Source: Pratylenchus scribneri
Lineage: Eukaryota > Nematoda > Chromadorea > Rhabditida > Pratylenchidae
Direction of reading: 5' to 3'
DNA: 64,000 nucleotides
Assembly: GCA_030063045.1 (NCBI GenBank)
Contig: JAQSEB010000099.1
Location: 682,001 to 746,000, forward strand
The translations under genes were made by a program, and so were the position numbers. The notes beneath the pieces are model-generated. The model did not search any database and was not told the DNA's origin. It was given only the letters and a program-made list of their open reading frames with translations. Positions 23,303 through 34,539 of the stretch are shown piece by piece; the first letter of the stretch is position 1; every line of letters begins with the position of its first letter.

Positions 23303-24405
23303 CTAATCTTGTGCCATTTGCTTTGATTGTTGCGGCTCTTCTTGGCTTTTCAACTTTTCGGCCCCATCCTTGATTGCCTGCCATGCTTGTTGGCACAGTT
23401 CCCGGTCCCGAATGCGCAGTGAATTTTGGAGAAAATTGATGAATTTGGCCTCTTTCCTGGGAATATTGTCGCGAGTTTGCACTTGTCGGAGAAGATTTTT
23501 GAGCTTTGGTTCCGAAACACATTTGATTGCAGCCCGAACTTGTTGCACCCATGCATCCTGCTTCGCTTCACCCTTTAATGATTTTTATTAATTATTCATT
23601 TAATGGTTGAATTATTTTTAAGAACATTGGGAAAGTAAATATGTATTTCCGTTTATAGTCAGAAATATTTTAGTTTAACTTCTATGATTTATACAAGTGA
23701 ATAGTGAAGGGGGACCTTTGGTTTTACGTTTTATAGCCTAGGTTTTAAGGTTAAGACTTAAAGCAGGGCTAGGCATGGCGATTCCAGGATTTTTCGAGGC
23801 GCGCTGCCGAAAAAACTACAGCAGTGGCCCCCAGGGTGCATGCGTGAGCGAATTTTTACCAATTTTTTAGGTCTAATCAAGTTTTTTTTGGAAAAAGCGC
23901 GAGCGAATTTTTATTTTTCTCCCTATTCCCATGCCAATGGTAGCCCGGAGTGTCACTCCGAGGAGGGGGTTCGCCGCCCCCAGCACCCTCTCCCCTTGAA
24001 ACCGGCATTGGGTCTCGGTTTTATGGCCGGATAATGTTTGTTTATATCAACTAAGAAGAAAATGTCCGAAAATATTGAGTGAAGGATCCGCCCTTCACTT
24101 TTGTAAATTGTGAACGTAAATACTATTATCATTCCATCATTTTTAACTCTTTCATTCTTTCCCATTTTTAATATTTTATATTAAATTTATTAAAATAAAA
24201 CCTTGTTAACTTTTGGCACATAATTGGCTCCTCCGTACTTTTGGTTCTCCGAAATGCATTTTATATGTCCTTCATATGAAGTTTGATCAAACACCATTTG
24301 GCAATCCATGCAGGAAAATGTGGAGTTTAGACACTTGAAAATGTGGGCTTGAACTTGCTTTTTCTTCAATGCTTCGCCGCATGCATCACAGATGAAAAAG
24401 ACCAT
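23303..24405 (-). CDS. lyar: LYAR-type zinc-finger nucleolar protein
   Basis: Two exons, 24202-24405 and 23303-23572, join in phase 0 and give 157 residues. LYAR proteins are nucleolar and bind pre-ribosomal particles or RNA. The start MVFFICDACGEALKKKQV and the paired fingers (CDACG...H...C, then CMDCQMVF...H...C followed by ISENQKYGG) follow the LYAR N-terminus closely. The second exon (QDAWVQQVRAAI...DNIPRKEAKFINFLQNSLRI) matches the family's C-terminal helix region. The long basic middle of vertebrate LYAR is missing, so this is a compact form. The intron holds a GC-rich repeat fragment near 23770-24020. Confidence 0.9.
23770..24020. repeat. GC-rich repeat fragment in the LYAR intron
   Basis: An abruptly GC-rich segment contains GGAGTGTCACTCCGAGG, a small perfect palindrome, and GGGGTTCGCCGCCCCC. 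Its ATTCCAGGATTTTTCGAGG start resembles the GGCGCCAGGATTTTTTAATG at 41471, so both are probably ends of one repeat family. It has no coding capacity. Confidence 0.4.
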
Positions 24406-24864
24406 AATTAAAATTGGAAATTATTCGTCAATTGTTTAGCTGAAAAATGACTATTAAATGTAAGTAATCATTAATCAAATCATCAAATAATAAAACATTT
24501 TAATTCCAAATGGATTGGATTACATGAAAATAAATTACGAAGGCAGAAGGAGTGCGAGTTTTGAAAAAATCGTTTCATGGTTTACAAGTTTAACATTTAT
24601 AAATGCGTTACCAGTTTATTCTTCAATATGCTAAATCCGAAAAGCATTGGTTTTTTGATTTAATCCTTAAAAATGAATGAAAACTGGTTTGGATAATAAA
24701 TGCCTTAAACAAACATGATTTTTCGGTATAATTAATGATAATTGATAATGGAGCTAGCAATAGTACGGACATCGACACCGAGGAAGTGCAGACATTTTTT
24801 TAGAGAGATTATTTACGACGCTTTATTGATTAAATATTAGATATTTTATTGCAAGTAGATCATT

Positions 24865-25617
24865 TCATATTCGATATTTTGAGATGAATGGAATCCACGT
24901 TCTTGACAATCTTTGCGAATAAACGCAACCAATGTCAATGGCAAATGTTGCGCCACAAAGTGCCAAAACAAATGATTCAATTAAGGCCAATGTTTGTTGG
25001 TGTTCGGCCTCGTTTTCTTGGACGAATTGGGGCTGGACATTTATCAAGGCAATAGAAAGGGAAGAAAGACAAAAAAGGAGGCAAAATATGCCATAAATAA
25101 TTGCTTCCTATTGGATAAAATGAAATGATAATCGATTAATTGAATAAAGGATAGGGATTACCAAGATGAACCAATGTGTCTGGTTTAGCCAACGGTTTAA
25201 AGTGAGCAATTTGGACAAAAGTATGCCGACAATTATGAAAAGGGAAAGAGCAGAAAGTGCCAAACAAATTCCTCGTTCTCCATAATTTCCAGATAAAAAA
25301 GGGCAAAGCAAAAGTGAAAGGAGACAAAGGGACTAAAAATCGTTTGGCGAAAATTCATTCATCGGAAAAATGCTTACAATTTGCAACACTTTGAGAGTGT
25401 ATTGCTCACTTTTAAGCATATCATTGTCCAATTTTTTCTCTAAAAATCGGCAAAATCCACAACATTTTCCATTGGATTTGACAAATGCCTCATTGAAGTT
25501 ACTTCCATCTTCGATAGTTTCCAGCCAAAATTCCGAATAAAAATGGACTCGTTGGCAAACGGTGCGCAATTCTTTGTTTTGTAATTCCTTCAAATTTTGT
25601 TTCTTTTGGAGGGACAT
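24865..25617 (-). CDS. Four-transmembrane (MARVEL-like) protein, unidentified
   Basis: Exons 25378-25617, 25162-25332 and 24865-25107 all join in phase 0 and give 217 residues. The first 80 residues are hydrophilic and Cys-containing (KCCGFCRFLEKK). Four hydrophobic helices follow: one around SLCLLSLLLCPF, one around LALSALSLFIIVGILL, one around IIYGIFCLLFCLSSLSIAL and one around LIESFVLALCGATFAIDIG. The last two flank a short Gln/Glu loop. The arrangement is MARVEL- or tetraspan-like, but tetraspanin CCG loops are absent. No family was recognised with certainty. Confidence 0.75.
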
Positions 25618-26507
25618 TTAACAAAAAGGAAATAGTGGTGGTCGATGAGGATTTGGGGGAATGATGGAATCCGCTAGACCAATTTTGGAGCGGATTTATT
25701 GTGTGTGTGATTTTTTGGTTGCCCTCCGCCCTATGAGCTATGGCAATTAAAATGGAAAATCGATCAATTTGTTTGGGGAGCATAATATAATAAAACTTTT
25801 GGTGGTAAAATTAAAATTGATCTACACTGACATTAATTTCACCGGATTCACCTCAATTGGCCAAAACGAATAAACATCGATTTCATTGAAACTTAAGAAA
25901 TTGCAAATCTGTCCAAAATTCCGTGAATTTTTTTTACCAGTTTTGCAATTTCCCCTGCTGGTTCACATTCTTTTTCCATATTATCCATTTTGAATATGAA
26001 CTCAAAATTAGTCTCATTTTAAATATTTTCACCAATGTTGATGAAAAATTCAAGACGGAATCGAACCGCCACCAATTTGCAGCTTCGTCTGCTGTGGGGG
26101 CAAAAAACCGATCGGGATTTTTTGGGAATTATTCAGCAGAGGGAGAACACCCATTTTTGCCCCTCCAATGATGGCCATTGGCCACTGGGACATAAACCCC
26201 ATTTAAAAGCTATCTTCCCATAACCACATTTATTCATTTATCAAATCCAAAATGATTATTTCCAACAAGATTTAAACAATATTAATTTTCTCCACATTAA
26301 CATTTATTTGGGATAATCTAGCCTTTATAAATAATTAATAATTTTCCCTCCTATAATTTTTGGATAAAAGAAATCTTTCAAAATATTTTTGGCCCAAAAA
26401 ATTGTTAATTTGTTTAAGGACAGCCCCTTTTACTCCCAAACCTACATCATTCATCAATTCTCTATTCGTTACTTTTATTACGCGTATTTGCCAATTATAA
26501 CCATTTA

Positions 26508-26527
26508 AATATTAAATTCCCTTTCAG
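26508..26527 (+). promoter_or_regulatory. Likely spliced-leader trans-splice acceptor
   Basis: TTAAATTCCCTTTCAG ends 20 nt before the ATG at 26548. The equivalent acceptor of the duplicate is 21 nt before its ATG, so the leader is not in a conserved frame. That favours untranslated leader and trans-splicing over a coding cis-intron. Confidence 0.5.
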
Positions 26528-26547
26528 ATATTACAAAAGCAATCTTC

Positions 26548-26823
26548 ATGTCGGATTCCGAACGTGACCTTCAAAGACGTGAGGAAGAGGCAAGACGCCG
26601 TTTGGAAAAAATCACCCGCATTGCCGAAGAACGTGAACGCGAAGTCCAACAACGATATGCAGAGTTGACACGCCGAATTAGTGAGGAGCGCATTCGGGAG
26701 GAGGCACGCTGGCGAGAGGAGGCTCGGCTGAGAGACCAGCGACTTGAAGTGAAGCGAATTCAGGCTCAAGAACGTCGTCGTCGTCGTTTTGGTGATGGCA
26801 ATGGTGATGGTGCCGGCCAATAA
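26548..26823 (+). CDS. Glu/Arg-rich single-helix protein, copy 1
   Basis: A single-exon frame of 91 residues starts MSDSERDLQRREEEARRRLE and stays almost purely Glu, Arg, Gln and Ala to a Gly/Asp/Asn tail (GDGNGDGAGQ). The spacing of opposite charges at i to i+4 is that of a stable single alpha-helix or long coiled coil. The C-terminal DGNG...GQ is shared with copy 2, as is the MSD start. There is no signal peptide or known domain. Function unknown; the conserved ends and divergent middle argue for a real gene pair. Confidence 0.75.
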   Translation: MSDSERDLQRREEEARRRLEKITRIAEEREREVQQRYAELTRRISEERIREEARWREEARLRDQRLEVKRIQAQERRRRRFGDGNGDGAGQ

Positions 26824-27892
26824 GAAGGATGAAGAAAAGAAAGAGAATGAAGAAGATGGGGACATAAATAAATTTGTTAAACTGTAAATTCAACTTTTCT
26901 TGATAAATAAATATCTTTAAGTGAATTATTGAATATGATTTCTCTTGAAAAACAAACAGGTTAAATTCATATACCTATATTGTTGATAGCGTAAATTTCG
27001 GATTGATTTGATTTGCTTTTTTCCATTTCTTCCTAATTGGGGGAATGGGAACTTGGAATTGTGCCTGGGTTAAAAGAAAGGCATATCAGGGTGAATTTGA
27101 TGAGGAATGGCAATCAATAATTGGACAAATTGCTGCTTCTGCAGTTTGCCCCGACAGATCTCACTATAAACTAGAAATTGTGAATGAAAAGAATATATTA
27201 AAGGAAAGGAGGGGGACAATTTTTAATGGTAAAAAACAAAAAATTGTTCAAGTTTTGCACCAAATTGAACTAACTATCACCGGATTCACCTCAAATTGAC
27301 CAAAAAGAATAAGCATGGATTTAATTAAGGTTAAGAAATTGCAAACAGACAATATTTTTTTTGCAAATTTCCTATGCTGATTCACACTTTTCATTTCTAC
27401 ATTATTATCCATTTTGCTGGAATAAGTTCACATCATTCATTTTAAATATTTTCCCCAATGTTTTGATAATAAATAGAACGAGATTCAAAGGGAGAAAATT
27501 CATTTTTGCTATTTCCATTGGGACATAAAACCCATTTAAAAGCTCTTCAAAAAACCATCATTTCATTTCAATCATTTTCAAAAACAAAACCATATTATTT
27601 TCAAATAATTTTCTCCCCCATTGGCATTAATTTGAATTAAAAGCTTGCCTTTATAAATAATTAATAATTTTCTCCTCCTCCTCAATCCACAATAAGAATT
27701 ACTTTTGGGTACAAGAAAACTTTCAAAATATTTTTGGGATTAAAATGAAAAAATATCACTAATTTTTGTTTAATAGTACCAATTTTTGTTTAATAGTGCC
27801 CTCTTAAACTCTCCCCCCCCCCCCCCCCCCCATTGTTCTCTTTTATTTATCCTTTCCCTCGCTCATTTACTAAATTAATAATTTTAATATTT

Positions 27893-27910
27893 ATATTCCT
27901 TTCTTTTCAG
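27893..27910 (+). promoter_or_regulatory. Likely spliced-leader trans-splice acceptor of copy 2
   Basis: TATTCCTTTCTTTTCAG ends 21 nt upstream of the ATG at 27932, as in copy 1. A longer frame that runs through this site from 27833 is probably not used. Confidence 0.5.
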
Positions 27911-27931
27911 AGATTACCAAAGCAATCCTTC

Positions 27932-28228
27932 ATGTCGGACCGTGAACGCAGAGAGGCCGAGGTGAGACGTATACTGGAAGAGGCACAAAGACGGGAGCGA
28001 GAATTTAATCGAGAATACAACCGACAAGAACAGATGTTTCGTCAGATGGAAGCTGAACGCGCCCAGGAAGAGGAACGCATTCGCGAGGATGAACGTCGTC
28101 GAGTGCAGGAGGAGCAGAGGGAACGTCAGCGGCAACAATGGCGCGATCAGAAGGCACGTCAGCGAGATTACTGGCGCCGTCATCATGATGGGAATGGTAA
28201 CAACAATAATGATGGCAATGGCCAATGA
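27932..28228 (+). CDS. Glu/Arg-rich single-helix protein, copy 2
   Basis: It has 98 residues beginning MSDRERREAEVRRILEEAQR, with the same charged-helix composition as its neighbour 1.4 kb upstream and a C-terminal HHDGNGNNNNDGNGQ tail. Compared with copy 1 it carries more Gln, Trp and Tyr in the middle (QQWRDQ, RDYWRRHH), so the helix has diverged while length and ends are kept. The matching 3' flank continues past the stop. No domain recognised. Confidence 0.75.
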   Translation: MSDRERREAEVRRILEEAQRREREFNREYNRQEQMFRQMEAERAQEEERIREDERRRVQEEQRERQRQQWRDQKARQRDYWRRHHDGNGNNNNDGNGQ

Positions 28229-28476
28229 GGAGGATGAAGAAAAGAAATTGAAAGATGAAGGAATATAAATGCATAAACAAATATGAGATATGTTTTTAAT
28301 CAACTTTTTTTTATAATAAATGAATGTCTTTTTGTGAATTATTTAAGATTTTTATTGAGAAAAAACAGGTAAAATCCAAAGAATGTATATGTACTTACAC
28401 TATTAATAGCATAAATTGATTTGTTTGCTTTTGACTTTCCTTCCAAATCCAATTTCCATACTCAAAAATTCTTCTA

Positions 28477-29752
28477 ATCCATTTCCGGCGATTTCTTGAT
28501 GCTGTCCGGCGATTTTATAATGCATTTCCGGCGATTTCTTGATGCTGTCCGGCGATTTTATAATGCATTTCCGGCAATTTCTTGATGCTGTCCGGCGATT
28601 TTATAATGCATTTCCGGCAATTTCTTGATGCTGTCCGGCGATTTTATAATGCATTTCCGGCGATTTCTTGATGCTGTCCGGCGATTTTATAATGCATTTC
28701 CGGCAATTTCTTGATGCTGTCCGGCGATTTTATAATGCATTTCCGGCAATTTCTTGATGCTGTCCGGCGATTTTATAATGCATTTCCGGCAATTTCTTGA
28801 TGCTGTCCGGCGATTTTATAATGCATTTCCGGCGATTTCTTGATGCTGTCCGGCGATTTTATAATGCATTTCCGGCAATTTCTTGATGCTGTCCGGCGAT
28901 TTTATAATGCATTTCCGGCAATTTCTTGATGCTGTCCGGCGATTTTATAATGCATTTCCGGCAATTTCTTGATGCTGTCCGGCGATTTTATAATGCATTT
29001 CCGGCAATTTCTTGATGCTGTCCGGCGATTTTATCATTTCCGGCTTGATGCTGTCCGGCGATTTTATAATGCATTTCCGGCAATTTCTTGATGCTGTCCG
29101 GCGATTTTATAATGCATTTCCGGCAATTTCTTGATGCATGTCCGACGATTTCTTTATCCATTTCCGGTGATTTCTTGATGCTGTCCGGCGATTTTATAAT
29201 GCATTTCCGGCAATTTCTTGATGCTGTCCGGCGATTTTTTAATGCATGTCCGGCGATTTCTTGGTACATGTCCGGCGATTTCTTGATGCATGTCCGGCGA
29301 TTTCTTGGTACATGTCCGGCGATTTCTTGATGCATGTCCGGCGATTTCTTGGTACATGTCCGGCGATTTCTTGATGCATGTCCGGCGATTTCTTGGTACA
29401 TGTCCGGCGATTTCTTTATCCATTTCCGGTGATTTCTTGATGCATGTCCGGCGATTTCTTGGTACATGCCCGGCGATTTCTTGATGCATGTCCGGCGATT
29501 TCTTGATGCATGTCCGGCGATTTCTTGGTACATGTCCGGCGATTTCTTGATGCATGTCCGGCGATTTCTTGATGCATGTCCGGCGATTTCTTGGTACATG
29601 TCCGGCGATTTCTTGATGTATGTCCGGCGATTTCTTGGTACATGTCCGGCGATTTCTTGGTACATGTCCGGCGATTTCTTGATGCATGTCCAGCGATTTA
29701 TTGATGCGTGTCCAGCGATTTCTTGATGCATGTCCGGCGATTTTTTGATGCA
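28477..29752. repeat. Minisatellite of 22-bp and 43-bp units (TCCGGCGATTTCTTGATG)
   Basis: The left part (28480-29230) is a 43-bp higher-order unit alternating CATTTCCGGCAATTTCTTGATG and CTGTCCGGCGATTTTATAATG halves. The right part (29230-29750) is 22-bp units alternating TTGATG and TTGGTA endings, as pairs. The unit lacks stops in several frames, producing frames of up to 247 codons on the minus strand with repeated HQEIAGHASRNRR-like text. These are artefacts. Confidence 0.95.
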
Positions 29753-30437
29753 TGTTAAAGCACCGCTCTAAAGCATCGAAATGCCAGCCTTAATGCACCA
29801 TCCCTAAATTACAAAAATATAGGGTGATGAGTGATGAGTGATGACCAATTATTCACTTCCTATTCCTACTTCCTTTCCTTCTTCCATTTCCATCTTCCTC
29901 CATGTTCCTTTACTATTCACTATTCATATTCATTCATCATACATTGACATCACAACCACATTTTTCCATCATTCTGACATTGATCATAAAATAATCATTT
30001 AATCAACATCTAAGTAATAAATTTAACACCAAAAGTTTTCAAACACAAACAGATTTTTTTTATTTTTTGTGAAGCGCGTGAAAAATTTAAACCTAAATTA
30101 GTTATGTTTTCAAAGTTAAACCTTTTAGGTGAACTCAATCATCCTTATAGTATAGCAAGAAATAGGCTCAGCTCAACATAAGCTTGCATCAGTTTTTAGC
30201 TAATTTTCTGTCTCATAGTAAACAAAGCTTAAAAATTAACTAAACAATAGGTAATGAATATGATATTTTGTGGAACAAATTTTTTATTGAAAAACCTTAA
30301 ATTTTTTTCACGTAACTCGTAACACCACATTGGAAGGGACATGTCCCATCCTTGATTAATCTATTTAACATTTTCCTTTGTGTAAATCAGTAAAATTTAG
30401 ATAATAAAACGATAAACAATAAATTTTCTTCCCAAAA
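29753..30437. other. Intergenic, upstream of the carrier gene
   Basis: TGATGAGTGATGAGTGATGA and a C/T-rich stretch at 29850-29915 are the only notable features. No coding evidence was found. This would hold the promoter of the SLC25A46-like gene. Confidence 0.5.
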
Positions 30438-33400
30438 ATGTCAACATTCGTCGGCGTAACAGGATTTGGGAACAACAAAACCTATCAAGGCGGTGCATTG
30501 ACTTCAATTGCGCGTGCAGCTGCATAGTAATTTTACATTGTTCAAATTACTAATTTAACATCACTCTTTTTAAGCACAACAAACAGCATTATTATACGAC
30601 ATTCTTGTGTGGTATTGCGGCGTCAATGTCAAGTTCATGATTGTGCAGTGCAAAAACATTTGTTGCCACACACATTGATTCCAATTATATTCAAATTAAC
30701 GGCAAAAGATGTACACAGTTTTTCAATGAAAACAAATTAAATTAAAACCAAAAATTTTAGGGCTTTTTTACTCTATGGAAGGGCACACTTGGCAGCGGCG
30801 TTCTTTGGGGATTCTCATGGATGTCAGAGCTGGTTGGTTTTTCCAAAATAATTCCTAAGAACTTTTTGGCCAATTTCAGCTCATCGCCGAAATTTTCGGT
30901 TTGCCAAAATCGTATGTGCCCGATGGAAGTTCAGAGAAATTTTGGCGGCATATTTTGCTGAAAGCGTCCAATTTCCTGTTTTGCACGCCATTAATTGTGA
31001 CCAACTTCTTTCAAACAATTCGAAGTTGGGACTCACGGGACAAGGACGATTCCACAATGTGGGATGTGCTCACTCATGGTTTTGAGGTTTTATTTGAGAT
31101 TAAAGTAAAAAGATAATTAAATTTATATTCAGCGTTTTCGGCAAGACTTTTTCAACATCCGTGGCCGTCCCACCTCTTTGGCCGATAAACGACGTTCAAT
31201 TTTTTGGCTTGCTTTGCCAACTTCCATCTACCATACTGCGCATTTTCTCATTTGTCAGTATGCTCATGCGAAAGCGTTGAACTGGACACGGGCCTATGTT
31301 GTAAGTGAATTTATATTCAGAAAAAAATTATGGGGGTTGGTAGTTATGGACGGTCGGCGGCCCATTCAACAGGGCGCCGTCGCTTATAGCTCATTAAGAA
31401 CGAAACCGATATAGCTGATATTGGTATCAAATTAAAGAGCTTACTGCTGGCTATCAATCGATATAAGATTTATTTGGTTTGGTTCAGAATTAGCAGAGTT
31501 ATACTTAAAAAACCATTAGCAAAGACTAGCGCAAATTTTTGATGGTTTTTTGAACATAATTCCAACAAATCTTAACCAAACCAAATAAATCTTATATCGC
31601 TGGATAACCAGCAGTGAGCTCTTTAATTTGATACCAAAATCATCTATATCGGTTTCATTCTTCATGAGCTAGGGAGACGGTTCCAAGTTGAGGCGGTCGC
31701 CCAGTTGAATGGGTCAGGTTATCTGCACTGATTGAGTCCAGAGTAAAGATTTTTGAACTGAGAAAGATAAGAAAAATACCCAAATAACCAACAAGTATTC
31801 AAATATATTCCAAAAATATCAATGTTACAATTTGCAGAGTCGAAAATTGCCATCGGAGCGGAAACGTTATCACACAATAATGCCTGAACTTTTCTCAACA
31901 ATGACCGCTTGTTTTGTGGCCGACTTGGCTTTGTATCCACTGGAAACCGTTCTTCATAGGCTTTATTATCAAGGTTTACAAAATTGATCGGAAATTTTTG
32001 GAAAATAAATTTAAGGAAATGCCAAAATTATGGTTGACAATTTGGACTATGGCTCATGTGTCATTGTTCCACCGGCAGGCCAATACAAATATGATGGCAT
32101 TTTCGATTGTTTCACTTCCATAATTCGCAATGAGGGCGTCAAGGGACTTTATAGGTTTAATCATTTAGGATGGTGGTACTAATGCAGTTTACCGGATGAA
32201 AGGGAAAAAGGATGATGATTGATGAAAATGAAGAAGGAGAAAAAGAAGAAAGTAATGATGAGGATGATAGCGATGAGGAAGGATGATGAAGAAGAAGATA
32301 ATGATGGGATGATGATGAAGAAGAAGATAATGATGAGGATGATGAAGAAGATGATCCTAAGCTTTATCTCTTCTTCTTCATCATCATCCCCTTTTCCTTA
32401 TTCCTTTCCATCCGGTAAACTGTAATAGTACTATTATGGTATTTAATTTGACAAAAAAGAACTGAAAATGATGAGTATATGGATTTAATGGTTTTTCCTA
32501 GACCCCTAAACCTATACCCAATCGATAGATCGCGTCAAAAAAATATCGATTGGTATATATTTTGTCATGGTTTGGTTCAAAACCAATTAAATCATTAAAT
32601 TCTTCAAAATATTTGTTGCCATTTTAAATATTTCCAAATCATTTATTCTCAAAATTTACTAAATTTATTTCAGTGGGATTGGCGCAGTTTTGCTTCAATA
32701 TGCTCTTCAGTTTGGCTTTTCCATTTTTGTTTATTGGGCAATGGAACGAGGTTTTAATATTCTGGAAATTTTTGAATAATAAAAATTAATTCAGTGAGCT
32801 CCGCTGGTTACACCTCCGGTCCATTGAGGGTCAAAACGGCCAAAGAACTTATCAAAGTTAAACTACCGGACCAACCATCCACTTCAACGGCCGCCGGATG
32901 CTTCACACCCTTCAAAAGTTCAGCCCAATTTCCGCAGAATCCAAGCGCACAATTTGCAGCGAATTCCATTTCCCAGGTTTTATTTAGAAAAATTTTAATA
33001 CAAACGAGAAATTAGAAAAACATATATAGTGTAGTTTCAAAAATTTACTGTTAAATTAAAGAATACCAGGATCCGTTCAACTGAACGCTGTCGCTTATAG
33101 CTCATTAAGGACGAAACCGTTAGAGCTGGTTTCGGTGTCAAATTAAAGAGCTCACTGCTGGCTATCGAGGGATATAAAATTTATTTGGTTTGGTCCAGAA
33201 TTAGCGAAGTTGTACTTAAAAAACCATAAAAAAGACCATTATTGTAAATTTGAAAATTTTTTCATGGTTTTTTGGACTCAATTCCACCAAATCTTAACCA
33301 AATAAATTTTATATCAATCGATAGCCAGCAGTGCGCTCTTTAATTTGATACTAAAAGGTTTAGTCTTTAAGTGAGCTACAAGCGACGGCGCCCATAGTTG

Positions 33401-33708
33401 GGACATCGCCCAGTTGTAAATGTTCTGTATTCTTTCCGGAAAATTAATGTTTCATATAAAAATTAAAAATCCTTTTAATAATTTCCGACCATTTCAGCAA
33501 ACCTCTTCTTCCATCTTAAATGCTTCTGACCCCACAAATGGAATTAATAATCAGGATAATCCATTCTTCAAGGCCGCAATTCACCGCCAGCGATCGAAAG
33601 GTTTTTATTTATTTTTAAATTAATTTTATAAAATATATTTGAGGTGGTTCTATGGACAGTAATGGTGCGGGCAATTCCAACGATAATCCTTGGAGAGATG
33701 ATAAATGA
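30438..33708 (+). CDS. slc25a46: SLC25A46-like mitochondrial outer-membrane carrier-family protein
   Basis: Eleven exons close in frame (457 residues): 30438-30526, 30575-30710, 30761-30832, 30880-31086, 31133-31300, 31838-31973, 32016-32154, 32674-32750, 32795-32976, 33498-33600, 33644-33708. SLC25A46 acts at the outer membrane in fission/fusion balance and lipid transfer. Diagnostic stretches are CVVLRRQCQV, TLWKGTLGSGV, the VADLALYPLETVLHRLYYQG signature (one carrier motif instead of three), IRNEGVKGLYSGIGAVLLQYALQ. The usual ~90-residue N-terminal extension is cut to about 30 residues. A ~105-residue Ser/Gln/Asn-rich tail has been added after the last helix, ending in NPFF and DNPW motifs. 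Introns 5 and 9 each contain a family-B MITE. Confidence 0.92.
31345..31725. mobile_element. Family-B MITE in SLC25A46 intron 5
   Basis: The ends CCCATTCAACAGGGCG (31361) and CGCCCAGTTGAATGGG (to 31713) are inverted repeats. The arms continue through TAGCTCATTAAGAACGAAAC and TATAAGATTTATTTGGTTTG and their complements, giving a ~150-bp imperfect hairpin around a short spacer. No genes. Confidence 0.8.
32181..32424. repeat. GATGAAGAA simple repeat inside a short inverted repeat
   Basis: CAGTTTACCGGATGAAAGG at about 32187 is inverted as CTTTCCATCCGGTAAACTG at about 32404. Between them is GATGA/AAGAAG repeat. It may be a small MITE whose centre has expanded. It lies in SLC25A46 intron 7. Confidence 0.6.
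33058..33435. mobile_element. Family-B MITE in SLC25A46 intron 9
   Basis: AAAGAATAC at 33058 and GTATTCTTT at 33427 bound the same hairpin as at 31345: TAGCTCATTAAGGACGAAAC, then CTGCTGGCTATC, then TTTATTTGGTTTGG, and their complements. It is a second independent copy in the same gene, same orientation as the first. Confidence 0.8.
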
Positions 33709-34539
33709 ATGAATGGGAGAAGAAGGAGGATTCTTAACAATTGGAATAAATATATATTATTTGACGTTTATTTTTCTCCTGTTTAGCTCAATTTTTACTA
33801 TTATTATTATATCTCAATGAAATGATTTTTAGTTTTTTTTTATATGCTTTGTTTCAAAAATAAAATGAAATTGTTTTCCATTTTGGCAAGCCATTTGAGA
33901 AAATTTAATTTAAAAAGTGGTTAAAAATGCGTACTTAATGGAGTTATTAGTATTAAGAAGATGAGTAGGAAAAAAAGTAGGTTTCCTATGGTTATGGTTC
34001 ATTAGGGATAGATTGTAAGGGTTAGGCAGGGATTTATTAACAATTATGACCCGCATATCCCTAAAGAATTTCAAATGATTTAATGACACGACAATAATAA
34101 AAATCTCCAAAATTTTCTCTATCCAACATTTGTTCCAAGCCTAATGTCAAAATTGTTTGACATCCTATTAATTGAAGAACCCTAGTAATGATAATGATTT
34201 AAAACTTAAATATTACTCAATTTAAACAATAAATCAAAAAATTTTATTCAAAAATATTGCTAGAATAAATGGGAATACAATACCAGTGAAGGATGTATTT
34301 ATTTTACCTTTTTTGTTGGGACAAAACTGGGCATAGGCACTAGGCAGTGTATTAAAATGGTCGAATATAAATATTTGGGCAAGAACAAAAAGCAAAACAA
34401 TTAATATAAAGCCGTAGAATAAATGCCCGTATATAATAATTGAAAGTGAATTTTTTGGGGGAGAGATTTCAGAGATTATAATAAAATAATGGATGAATAA
34501 AAAATATTCTTCTTCGTTTCCCTTTCATTCGTTCGACAT
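33709..34539. other. Short convergent intergenic region
   Basis: The SLC25A46-like (+) and helicase (-) genes end here tail to tail. GGAATAAATA at about 33743 is a likely polyadenylation signal for the carrier. Nothing else was recognised. Confidence 0.5.

Larger units (their letters stand above)
25820..27050 (+). repeat. Tandem duplication, unit 1
   Basis: From CACCGGATTCACCTCAA (about 25840) to TTTGCTTTTTTCCATTTC (about 27013) this segment aligns with the next unit (about 27260-28440). Shared blocks are the upstream AAACCCATTTAAAAGCT, AATAATTAATAATTTTC, the acceptor, the coding region and the downstream AGGATGAAGAAAAGAAA. The units are about 1.4 kb apart and clearly diverged, so the duplication is old. 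Confidence 0.8.
27240..28470 (+). repeat. Tandem duplication, unit 2
   Basis: This is the partner of the 25820-27050 unit. It begins near ACCGGATTCACCTCAAATTG and ends near GATTTGTTTGCTTTTGAC. It contains an extra run of 19 C (27813-27831) that is absent from unit 1. Confidence 0.8.

Noticed and set aside
26041..26130. Possible tRNA on the minus strand (GGTTCGATTCC with a 5-bp T stem)
   Set aside because: No D arm, anticodon stem or 7-bp acceptor stem could be formed upstream at the right distance.
27833..27931. N-terminal extension of Glu/Arg copy 2 (33 residues, hydrophobic)
   Set aside because: A strong acceptor lies within it, and the corresponding leader in copy 1 is in a different frame.
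28477..29752. CRISPR-like regular repeats
   Set aside because: Units are contiguous with no unique spacers, and the host is a eukaryote.
28988..29753. Minus-strand frames of 199 and 247 codons
   Set aside because: They are translations of the 22-bp minisatellite; the unit length is not a multiple of three and the text merely cycles.
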